Positions 18,701 to 28,719 of a DNA stretch of 38,194 bases are shown one piece after another. Position 1 is the stretch's first letter. Each line of letters begins with the position of its first letter. Below the pieces are notes generated by a model, which was given only the letters and a program-made list of their open reading frames with translations, made no database searches and was not told the origin of the DNA. Both the position numbers and the translations under genes were made by a program. Origin of the DNA: Perkinsus chesapeaki (Eukaryota > Perkinsozoa > Perkinsida > Perkinsidae); assembly GCA_013115145.1 (NCBI GenBank), contig JAAPAO010000339.1:1-38194 (forward strand), read 5' to 3'.

Positions 18701-20192
18701 GCTGGAGCTGCAGTGGTATAACGCTGGAGAGTATCACAGGACCAATGGCATGTGGTGTGGAGGAGAATGCATCCCAGGGGTATCATGGAGTAGGGATGAC
18801 TTTGTTGATAATCTAATGTTATGGTGGAGTGATGCTATTGTTGAGGAGGTATGGGGATTATATAATAGAAGGGATATTCATAATGTTGTTCAGGTTGGTA
18901 AGTTCCGTTATCGCCCTAACTTTATGGACAAAGGAGGCCTGGTATTGGACATAGGTGGTGCATGGACCTCGGTGCAATCTAAGGAAGTTTGGGCGCAGGT
19001 GAGTCCATCAAATGCCCTCAGTGTAGGCATTACTCTGTCAGGCAATGATGTGCATGCTTAGCACTATTATGGCCGGCATTCCCTCCGAGATCGCCGCCTT
19101 GCTGCCATCCAGCGATCCTTTCTGGGACTTCATCGTGGACAAGGAGGGGCCGGAGGTGGTCAGGGCCCAACGAGCGTAGGTTGCTGGTTGCCATTGCTCT
19201 TATAAGGACTGAGGCTCAGGAAGATCAGGGCAGCCCGCAATAGGAGGTTTGGTGTGTCCTGGCAAGAACAGCGGTTTACAAAGCTCCACGGGAACCGTAG
19301 TATGTTTAGGCCGGCGGTAGGTGGGGAGTTTGTAGCGCTTGGAATTACACTGTGCAGTTGCCGACATGGGAAGGGACGTCGGAGTCGAGCCGGCCTCGAC
19401 CGGAAGCTAGTGAGGTGGGGAGGCAGGCCAGGGAGGAGACGGAGACTAGGACATGGAGATCGGAGAAGGTGGAGAAGGATGATAAAAAAGCAAAGCCAAG
19501 TAATGGAGAACGGCGGCGCTGTACTAGTACTGTAACTGTGAAGATGTTGCTGTGGAGTAGTGGGATCTCTTAAGGCACTGCTTTAGGTGGGACGGTATAG
19601 ACAATAGAATACTATATTTATGAAGCGCATATTAGTACGATAACCCTGCTGAATCCTATTATTCTTATAGTCAGTGCTTGCGGCCTACAGGGCCTATTGT
19701 ACACCCTCCAGGAGGGGCCCTCCTGCCTTGAGGTATACTACTATTACTACTGCGATAGAACTTGCAGTTCAGTGTGGTATCACTAGAGTGGATTATGATC
19801 GGGCGTAATGATGTCTTAGCCTTCAGAGCCTTCCTCCTCAAGACCACCGCGCCCATCAGGATCGGGCTTCAGCGGCGGCCTGCCCAGCAACTGCCCTCAG
19901 GCTGCCGCAGTACCGGCGAACGAGGGCCGAGATGTCCGGCAGTTCAGTGGAATGGTCATCGCTGTTTTGGACTACTTGCACAACGAACGTGATGTCGCCT
20001 GCATGAGGAGGGGCGAGAAATTTTACTGCCAGTAAGTTGAACTCGTACTCGCGCCGTATTGAGGAGGGTGACTGCTCCTTCAGACAAGAGACGCAGAATC
20101 TGTTCCTCGGCCGAAAGGAGGGTTCCGAGGCTTGCCTGTGGCTCCCTAAGTTCGTGGTTACTGGTGACCTCGGGGGCCTGAGGGGTGGATAG
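15741..20192 (+). CDS. array copy A: triple-repeat protein of unknown family
   Basis: First of three tandem paralogues, 18 exons. Exon 1 (15741-15823) encodes MAYNERANDALTDAIERSQQ; exon 2 starts at 15870. The protein has three diverged copies of one domain. Repeat 1: YCNMWYNKERDKFEDGW, RAMGVIGAGFALQIP, WWDWLEKLG. Repeat 2: YCTQIWPDAVLDRLGTRW, RAVMPILAAMAAGIP, FDIFWEYVGW. Repeat 3: NLMLWWSDAIVEE, MMCMLSTIMAGIP, DPFWDFIVDKEGP. After a Ser/Arg/Glu-rich linker the C-terminus (AVLDYLHNERDV, MRRGEKFYC, LWLPKFVV) resembles SH3. All splice phases match copies B and C. Copy A has enlarged introns: 16019-16369, 16732-17182, 17900-18346 and 19500-19859 (351-451 nt against about 40-60 in B). No stop or frameshift is seen in the joined exons. 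Function unknown; no membrane segment or signal peptide is visible. Confidence 0.8.
18765..18897 (+). repeat. near-identical tract shared with copy C
   Basis: These 133 bases match 25664-25796 with a single difference (within TATAATAG against TGTAATAG). The tract covers part of exon 12, all of the 45-nt intron and the first bases of exon 13. It is AT-richer than surrounding coding DNA. Confidence 0.9.
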
Positions 20193-20321
20193 ATAAATTG
20201 ACTTGCTTGTTCCTATCACTGCCGGTGTACCTGTTTTTTCATTTGCATTGTTCTGCTTTTGTTATCAGAAGGGGAGGCTCAGTGATGGGGTGGTGGTTAC
20301 GCTCGTGTTTGGTTTTCTTTA

Positions 20322-23285
20322 ATGGCATACAACGCAAAGGCGAACGAAGTATTGGAGCATGCGTTGAAGACAGCACATGAGAAGCATGCCTCTAGTCTGG
20401 GCAGGTAGCCATGATAGGGAGAGCGACATCATTATACTACTTGTTGGATAGTACCATAGAATGACTGATTAGGCCGTAAACCCTGTTGACTCTGGATTAC
20501 GGTATAGTACTGATACCCAAAATGATACCCAGCTCGGGCGCACACTACCTCGTGGCCAGAATTTTCAGGCCGACATCCACTCTCTTGCTGCTTAGGTATC
20601 TCTCGTTCGATATTCAAAATGCGGGAGTGCGCAAGGTGACGTTGGAGGAGCTGTTGACGTATTGCAATAGGTGGTACAGTAAGGACATCGATAAGTTCGA
20701 GGACGCTTGGAAGCCGGAGATCGGTCCTAGAAATGACACAGGTGATGTCTTGAGCTTCTTTCTGACACCTCTAGCTGTTCAGGAAGGGGATGGCAGCCGG
20801 ACAGGTCTGGAATACAGTTGTTGAGCGGCCATTATTGCGGCGCTTGGGGTGTTAAAATCCAGGGCAAGATGGAGAGCGTTCGAGCCATGGCGGTGATCGG
20901 AGCAGGGTTCGCTCTGAACATCCCGGCCGAGGTGAGGGCTCGCTGCTGGCCGGGGAGGCGCAGGTGGGGGTCAGATCGCTATGGTGTGCCCGGCAGCAGC
21001 GGAATGGTGGGACTGGCTGGAGAAGCTTGGGCTGGTAGGGTTGGCGTGCTGGTGGGAGGGAGGCTTCGTGTAGGTGAGGGATCGGCCACCGGCTACTAGA
21101 GTGGTCCAGGAGATGGAGGAGAAGGGCGGCAGGACGAAGTAGGAGGCCAAGGAGGGGGGACTAGAGGCTTTCATTGGCTTCGCTGGGCAGGTATAAAGCG
21201 AAGTACGACGATAAGGAGGCGAAGACGTCACGGGCAGTGAAGAACTATATGGACCCAATGCGATCAGATAGGAACGCTCAAATGGTGGGGCAGGCGGCAG
21301 ACGGCGGGGCGGCTAGGTATAGTCCTTCCTGCTGTCAGGTTGAACTGGCCCGCCGAAATCTGGAGGTATGCAGGCCGAGCTGGCCCCATGTGGAGGGGGA
21401 GGAGGCGATGACGAAGTAGGGTGGGCTCTTGAGGGAAGGCAGCACCGGCGGTATCGCATGACAGGTATCGTAGTATGCATGCGAGGATAAGACAGTCTTA
21501 CCGAGGAGAGGACTACATCCGGGCACCGATGGACCATGGACTTACTGTGACTAGTGGGAATGTTATATGGCAAGCATCGTTTCGGTGGATGTTAGTTACC
21601 TTTAATGAAGGTACTGTATGCAGATTTGGCCAGATGCGGTGCTCGATAAGTTGGGCACGAGGTGGCGGCCGAGGTTTAGCGCAGTGGCGAGGGGGAAGAC
21701 ACATGATTACGGAGTGCAGGGGGAGAAAGGTGGCGTGTATGTCGCTGATGAGCTCCACAATGCTGTGGCATGTAGACTAGGGACGATTTTGGTGGGCGGG
21801 ATGGGTTCTGTTAGGCATCGGCTCTCCTATATTGTGCCGGGCTGTGATGCCGATACTGGCGGCGATGGCCGCGGGGATACCTGACGCGAAGATGGTGGCC
21901 AATTGCGCTCCTGAGTTTGATATATTTTGGGAGTATGTTGGATGGAATAAACACATGCCTCCACCAGAGGCCCCTCCAGGTAGCCCAAGGAAGGATTCTT
22001 TGGCAGGTGATGGTGGCATTGGGTAGGTAAGCCGGACGGCACGGGCAAGTGGCGGAATTCGGCAGCTTACGATGCCGAGAACAATGAGGACGACACTTTC
22101 ATGGCCACCCTGTACCCTCATTCGCGGCCTGGTGTGCGCCAGTGGGATCGATCAGATTTATGCAGGAGAATGACGCCCTACTGGAGCAGCTGTGGTGCAG
22201 TGTGGGGGAGTATAACAGGACGGCTGGCTACTGGACCGGAGGCAACTGCAACCCTGGAGTCTCATGGAGCCGAGATGATTTCGTTGACAATCTTATGTTG
22301 TGGTGGCCGTTTGCCTTTATCGAGGAGGTGCCGTAATTGTGGAGCGCTGTATTTCTTTGCCTTTGGACAGGTCGGCCGGTTCCGATATCGCCCAGAGTTC
22401 ATGGACAAGGGTGGCCTCAGTCTGGACGTGGGCGGCTACTACACCTGTGTGCAGACCAAGGAGGCCTGGGCTAGGGTACCATTCGCATGGCTCCCTGTGG
22501 GGTACTGTCGAATCAGGCAATGATGTGTATGTTGAGCTCTATCATCTGCGGTATACCTGCCGAGATAGCTGCATTGCTGCCGGCCTGTGACCCTTTCTGG
22601 GACCTAGTCATCGATACGAAGGGGCCAGAGGCAGTGAGAGCTCAACGAGAGTGAGCCAGGAGGAGGAGGAGGAGATGGTGAATAGTGGTGCTTCAGGAAT
22701 ATCCGAGATGCTCGAGATAGAAGGTTTGGTGAAGCCTGGCAGAGGCAACGCTTTTATAAGATTTACGGCAGCACCTCAGAATTCAGGCCATCAGTAGGTC
22801 GGACTGCTGGTTGTACTGTAACAGATGGTTGCTAGTTGCCGAGGCCTCGTAGGGGTGGTGATAGCAGCGGTGTCCGGTCTGGTAGTGAGTGGCATAAGAA
22901 GGATGAGAAAAGCAAGCCTAAAGGAGTATCTGATAAAAGTATAACTTGAGCTGTGGCTATCGTGAACCTCAATCGTGTTAGAGCCACCGAAGGTCGCCCA
23001 GAGCAGTAGCAGTGGTAGCCAGCAGGCTGATGACGTCCGGATCTACACCGAGGTTGTGTTCGCCGCTATGGACTACTTCCACAATCAGTCAGATGTAGCT
23101 CAGATGAAGAAGGGCGACAAGTTTTACTGCCAGTAGAATCCCTGCTATATCCACTTTACCACTTTTCTATCGAAAGATACGAGACGTCAGACCTGTACCT
23201 CGGCACGAAGGCTGGTGAGAGCCGTCAGCTTTGGTTGCCCAAGTTCGTCGTGACCGGCAATGTCTGTGGCGTCCGGGGCGGCTAG
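20322..23285 (+). CDS. array copy B: triple-repeat protein of unknown family
   Basis: Second paralogue, starting 129 bp after the stop of copy A. Exon 1 (20322-20404) encodes MAYNAKANEVLEHALKTAHE. Corresponding repeat blocks are YCNRWYSKDIDKFEDAW, RAMAVIGAGFALNIP and EWWDWLEKLGL; YCMQIWPDAVLDKLGTRW, RAVMPILAAMAAGIP and FDIFWEYVGW; NLMLWWPFAFIEE, MMCMLSSIICGIP and DPFWDLVID. The SH3-like end has AAMDYFHNQSDV, MKKGDKFYC and LWLPKFVV. This is the most compact copy; intron 2 is 41 nt (20742-20782). The exon 8 boundary uses a GC donor (TG|GCAAGC, intron 21570-21610), where A and C have GT at the same place. Synonymous sites differ strongly from A and C in exon 12, so B was not part of the A/C exchange. 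The frame is intact through all 18 exons. Confidence 0.8.
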
Positions 23286-23488
23286 CTAGTTGATCTAAAT
23301 TGGGTGAGCATGCTTGGCAGCTGTGTTTCTCGACCGCTGGTGATCTGCGTCTCGCGGGGCGCATCTTCGGCACGGTGGTGATTCATTTTTTGTGTCAGTG
23401 GTTGCACAATGAGCACGTTCATGCAAGTCTTTGTCGCGCGCCACGAAACTCTTCCGTTCAGTTTTTCTATCGACTTGTTGTTGTCGTG

Positions 23489-26400
23489 ATGTCTTACAGT
23501 GAGAAGGCTAACAGCGCTCTCCTCGACGCTCTGGATAAGGCCAGAAGGAACGCTGAGAACAGCCAAGGAAAGTAGGCCATTTGACTCGGCAAATGTGAAA
23601 ATGATTGTTACCGTTAGTATACGGTCAATATAATATTTCTAGATGACACGTACTGTATGCATCATTGACATATTTTTATTAGTATAGAGTCTCTTCTGAT
23701 TAGATTGTTTATAATTTGTCGCATCCGCCACTGCCTGGTTCTCTTATACCTGCGGCGCTGCTGTCCTGTGGTCCTGATGACATTGCATAGCCTTCCTGTT
23801 CAACTTCACTGCAGTCTCTGTACAGGTACCTCTCATTTGAGATTCAAGGGGCTGCCAGACGTAAAGTGGATGAGAGTGACCTAGTGGCTTACTGCAATGT
23901 ATGGTATAAGATCGAGAGGGACAAGTTCGAGGAGGGCTGGCGTCCCGAGATCGGCAAGACGACCGAATGCGGTGTGTTGTGGGTGCCGGCTTGGGCCCTT
24001 TTTGTAGCGTCCCTCAGGTCGTGGATGGCAGACGGACAGGACCGGTATCTTCCTTCTGAGCAGCCACAGCACAGGGGCGTGGGGCCTCAAGGTGCAAGGC
24101 CGGGTCGAGAGCGTCCGGGCAATGGGCGTGATTGGTGCTGGTTACGCCTTGGGCATCTCTCCTAATGTAAGCTCCGTGGTGTTATCGAACTTGACAACTG
24201 CTCTAGGCTGCGATGGTATGCCCGGCCGCCAGCGATTGGTGGGACTGGCTGGAAGAGCTCAATCTGGTGCGCGGACGATCCCTCCTTTGGGCGTCACGTT
24301 TCCGCAGGTCCGAGATCGTCCGCCAGCTACTATGGTCAAGAGACAGCCCGATGAGAAGGGGAAGAGGGCCAAGTGGGCAGCAGCCGCAACTGTTCCTCCC
24401 ATCTCCGCCCATGGTCGGTACAGGTATCGCTCATACACCCAGGACTCGACAGCGAAGACCTCGGTAGCTGTGAGGCAGTATAAGAATATTATGTGGACCG
24501 ACAAGTGCCGTCAGCATGTAGGTGTGGTGGAGGGGGCAGCGGAGCCTTGGATGGTGTGTTGTAGGTTGACGCTGCCAGGAGGGACATAGAGACCTGTCCA
24601 CCACAGTGGAAGAGGATGGAAGGCCAAGCTGCCCAGAAGAAGTAGGCCTGTCGATTCTGTGGGGGGTTTTAGTGTTGTTAGGTATGAACAGATGTTCCAG
24701 ATGGTGCAGGGTTCGTATCAAGGTGGTGACTACATCCGAGCTGAGCTGGATTATGGACTTAAGATCACCACAGGCAACCTGATATGGTAATAACACATGT
24801 CTCCGCTCATCAACTGCCATTGCATACATTTAAGTGAGACCATATCGTTCTCCGCTCATGTCGGTATAGCTTGATAGTACTCACTCCAAGGACTCAGCTA
24901 TCACTCCGTGGAAGCTCAGACTTACTTGTTTTATTATTATCAGACTCGCTCAGCTCAGCCGGTCTCAGAGGGACTGTTTCGCTTATGTCTGGTGTAACGG
25001 CTTTCCTTATGAATGTGCCGCTTTTCTCAGGTACTGCCAGCAGATTTGGCCAGATTGCGTTCTAGATAAGCTTGGCACCAGATGGCGACCTCGGACCAGT
25101 ACTGTGGCCTGGAAGACTAAGCAGAAAGATTCACGCTACTCTGGAGACAAGGGAGGGGTCTATCTGCCCGACGACACCCATAAGGCCGTCGCTTGTGGGG
25201 AGATCATAGCCCAAGTCAGACGGACGGTCCCCGTTAGGTATCGGCACACCGGCTATGTGTCGGGCAGTGATGCCTATCCTGGCGGCAATTGCAGCGGGCA
25301 TTCCAGACGCTAAGATGGTGGCTCAGAATGCCCCTCAGTTCGATATTTTTTGGGAGTATGTCGGATGGAATAAAAATATGCCTCCACCGGAAGTCCCCAG
25401 CGGTAAGCCTCTATTTTTTTCACGCCGCATGAGCTACTGCTGCTTTATAGAGAAGCCCAGCGGCTGTGGGGCTTGGAGGCGCAGTAGGGCCTATGATGAG
25501 GAGAACGTCGATGACGATGACTTCATGGCCAGACTGTAGGCCGGGCGGGGTGGCTGAGGGCGATGGGCTGGGCAGGTTTAAGAGGGAGAATGACGCTATG
25601 CTGGAGCTGCAATGGTATAATGTGGGGGAGTATAACAGGACTAACGGTCAATGGTGTGGAGGGGAATGCATCCCAGGGGTATCATGGAGTAGGGATGACT
25701 TTGTTGATAATCTAATGTTATGGTGGAGTGATGCTATTGTTGAGGAGGTATGGGGATTATGTAATAGAAGGGATATTCATAATGTTGTTCAGGTTGGAAG
25801 ATTCCGTTATCGCCCTAACTTTATGGACAAAGGAGGGCTGGTATTGGATATAGGTGGTGCCTACACTTCTCTGCAGAGCAAGGAGGCATGGGCTCAGGTA
25901 AGCGTCTCCTTCAACTCCAAAGCTAACTGCTTCTTCTTCTCGACTAGGCGATGATGTGCATGCTTGGCTCCATTATGGCCGGCATACCTGCTGAGATCGC
26001 CGCGCTTATCCCCGCCAGCGATCCTTTCTGGGACTACATATGCGATAAAGAGGGCCCGGAGGTTGTCAGGATCCAGCGATCGTAGGGCCGCTGCCGCCAA
26101 CAAGAGGAGACGGTCTGTTGTGTCAGAAAAATCAGAGCTGCTCGAGATGCACGTTTTGGGGCTGACTGGCAGACTGAGAGGTTCAAGAGGGAGAGCAAAG
26201 GCAGCGGCGGTAGCGCCTTCCAGCCACGGGTAGGTCCAGGGGGCAGTGGTGGTGGTTACTGATGCTTAGGTAGCGAGTGGCGCAAGCTCCAGCCACCAGA
26301 GGGATGAGGAAAATTCTCCTATCGAGGAGACCAAGTACGAGAAAGCAAAACCGAGCTCCGCTGACGCTGGCGGTGGGAAGTCTCCTGAGAAGAGTGGGCT

Positions 26401-26759
26401 CGGACCAGGAGTGACGAGCTGTAAGTGTTTTTTCAGAGCCGCCTGCCAGCAGCGCGCCGAAGATCCCCTCGTCTCCGCCGCCCATCCCTCAGAACTACGC
26501 AGAAGTCTGGGAATGCAGCGGCACTGTTGTGGCCAAGCTCAGCTACAGCCACGGTAACCCCGAATACGCTACGATAAAGTGCGGTGAGAAGTTTCACTGC
26601 AAGTGAGGCTCTTGGGAACTGCTGGCGGCGGGTGCAGAGTCGATCAGGTTCGAAGCTCCGATGCTTTATTATGGCACGATTGAGGACGGCCAGGAGGAGC
26701 AATGGCTGCCGAAGTATGTGGTCACCGCCATTCCGCGAGGAGATATTCGTGGCGCGTGA
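23489..26759 (+). CDS. array copy C: triple-repeat protein of unknown family
   Basis: Third paralogue, 203 bp after copy B. All 18 exons are placed: 23489-23571, 23826-23971, 24018-24166, 24207-24266, 24308-24372, 24424-24517, 24565-24641, 24682-24786, 25031-25194, 25238-25402, 25451-25535, 25576-25747, 25793-25897, 25948-26081, 26136-26229, 26270-26372, 26437-26602, 26648-26759. They sum to 693 codons in one frame. Repeat 1 spans exons 2-5 (WYKIERDKFEEGW, RAMGVIGAGYALGI, DWWDWLEEL). Repeat 2 spans exons 8-10 (YCQQIWPDCVLDKLGTRW, DIFWEYVGWNKNMPPP). Repeat 3 spans exons 12-14 (RDDFVDNLMLWW, MMCMLGSIMAGIP, DPFWDYI). Exon 15 carries ARFGADWQTERF, exon 16 a Ser/Lys/Glu linker, and exons 17-18 the SH3-like end (KCGEKFHC, QWLPKYVV). 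Introns 1 (254 nt) and 8 (244 nt) are longer than in B or A. Confidence 0.82.
25664..25796 (+). repeat. near-identical tract shared with copy A
   Basis: Partner of 18765-18897: 133 bases with one mismatch, covering the end of exon 12, intron 12 and the start of exon 13. High identity continues more patchily to about 25860. Confidence 0.9.
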
Positions 26760-26925
26760 CGTTGGGTGTGGCAATCAAGTCAGTGGCGAGTTACTAGACT
26801 TTTACATGAACGAATTTTAATGAGTGTTACTATCGAACGAATATGATGAACATGGTTTCCATCCGAGGCTCTCTGAGGTGTTGTTATTGTCTGGTTGCAA
26901 AAGAGAGCAGGATTCAGTGTTAAGC

Positions 26926-27936
26926 ATGTTTGGCCAGCAACAGCCACAGTTTGCCCGATTCTTTGGCACTGCCCAGCCCTCTCCTCACGGAACCCAGCTG
27001 ACAGTGAGACACCGGAGGAGCTAGAGGCATTCGTCTACTGTTATTCTTAGACGGCACCTTTTAATGTTGGCCAGCCTACTCTACAGCAGCCGCAGCCCTA
27101 CGACCCTACTGCTCGCAGTGTTCAGCCCCAGCAGCCGCAGGTACAAGGGATGCCTGCGGTCTCTGGGAGGACTGGTTTCCCCATGACCTACGGCCCAGGA
27201 GCTGTCCAGGCCCCACCGGCGGGCGTTGTCAACAACAGAACGAGTAAAGCGGTTGTATTATTCGCATTCGATGTGTCTTTCTTGTAGTGGGAGCGCCTGC
27301 TGCTGGCAACGTCCTCCAAATGCCACCCGGTGTCCGCAGCGCCCAGCCACAGAGCTTCCAAGCAGCCCAAAGGGCCGAGGTTGGAGCGCCGCAGTATGCC
27401 AGCTCGGTGAAGGCGGCCGTGGTCCAGGCACCACAAGCAGCCGCTCCTCCACAGGTTCCTGCCATTAAGGTAGATCATGTGTGCGACTCAACGGAGGGCT
27501 GCTCGATTTCTTAGAGTCCTCCGGTGGCCGACGAAGCCTCCGTCCGCACAGTACTAGCCGTTACTTCGGAATGCTTTATATTACTGCTCTAGATTGCCGA
27601 CCTAAAGGCGTCGCTCGCCACGAAGACGAGATATATCGCTCAGCTAGAGCAGGAGCTGGAGGCCAGAAACCGGGCCATTCTCAACGGACCTCCGCCCGAG
27701 GTGCTCCGCGGTTAGATCAATCGCGCACCCCATTATGATGCCAGAGTCCTCGCGGCGAGTCCATCAAGAAGCTGAAGGCTCAGCTGGCCTCGAGGGATGC
27801 TCTTATCGACGATCTCCGTGACGAGATACGCCGGCTTAAGGCGGCAATGGTGAGGCTATCATCAAGCCTTCTCCGCCGTTATAATACTCTAGGGAGCATC
27901 GGCATCCCGCTCCCTCAGCCGACCAAGTCCAAGTGA
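26926..27936 (+). CDS. Pro/Gln/Ala-rich protein with C-terminal coiled coil
   Basis: Six exons join in phase to 262 residues: 26926-27003, 27051-27243, 27288-27469, 27515-27550, 27593-27700 and 27745-27936. Introns are 42-47 nt. The N-terminal 160 residues are low-complexity (MFGQQQPQFARFF, TLQQPQPYDPTA, QAPQAAAPPQ), with FG-like motifs at the start only. The C-terminal third is strongly helical and charged (IADLKASLATKTRYIAQLEQ, then LKAQLASRDALIDDLRDEI), a good coiled coil. Such a layout fits scaffold or adaptor proteins, but no family is recognised. The stop at 27934 assumes the last intron-like GTGAGG at 27850 is not used. An upstream ATG-less frame exists before 26926 and is ignored. Confidence 0.75.
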
Positions 27937-27967
27937 CAGTAAGCACACTCCAAGCCCGAGGTGATGT

Positions 27968-28542
27968 TTGTCCGTGCCTGGGCATCTTTCGACTACCTCC
28001 TTTAGGACGTCCGTTGGGGGCGCCCTCGGCTCTTCCGGAAAATTCCAGGCACACCCGCTGTTGACGGGCAGTCCACAGTTCCCGTATCAGAGCATCAACC
28101 GCGAGGATCCAGTCGACATAAGGTTGGTGAATTCCGAGCTGAACTACTCATATCTCATCTTTCCTCTTGACATGCCGCGATACGGGATCCCCTGTTTAGT
28201 CTGAATCACTCGACGATATTGGAACATTCCGTCATGGCACGAGTCCTGTCTACTTGTGTTTAATCAGGGTTGAGGAGTTCTACAATAATACCTCCTCCGC
28301 GGTTCCTTTGAGAAGAATTAACAGGAAGTTCTACGCATTCGGCTCGGCGCAGCTTGAGATTGATGTGGTCAACGGTAAGCTGCTGGCCCGTTCGGAGGTA
28401 AGCGATATGCCCAGCAAAGCAGGCATTGCCCGGCCTTCAGGACGGCTGGAACAACGGCAAGTACGGTGCCATTGAGAAGTGCCTCGTCCACTTCGAGCCC
28501 GTCGAGCGGGAGAAGGCCGGTATGCCTCCGATTTCTTATTAA
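27968..28542 (+). CDS. unknown protein, 5' end unresolved
   Basis: Exons ending 28198, then 28275-28397 and 28441-28542, keep one frame (introns 76 and 43 nt). The readable protein includes SPQFPYQSINREDPVDIRL, NSELNYSYLIFPLDMPRYG, RRINRKFYAFGSAQLEID and NNGKYGAIEKCLVHFEPVE, ending MPPISY. It looks like a compact mixed alpha/beta protein. The frame has no ATG at its 5' end: 27968 is only where it opens, and ATG at 27964 is in another phase, so a first exon is missing from the model. The start lies 30 nt after the preceding gene's stop, so the two may also be one gene with an unrecognised splice. No family recognised. Confidence 0.55.
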
Positions 28543-28719
28543 TTAGCATACGAGGCGTGCATGGTATAGTCGCCGCTGGCAACTGGTAAAAGCGTGAGTT
28601 CATACGCACATTCAGCTCATGATTGGTAACATGTTGATAGTGATGTGTTGAACAATACTATGGGGAATCGTCAGTTGCGATTCACGCACGCATCTTAAAC
28701 AGACGGGAGAAATGCGAGC

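Noticed and set aside
26421-26436. A 16-nt GT-AG intron between exons 16 and 17 of copy C
   Set aside because: It fits the frame, but an upstream donor (G|GTGGGA at 26373) gives a 64-nt intron in the same phase and an exon end that agrees better with copy A.
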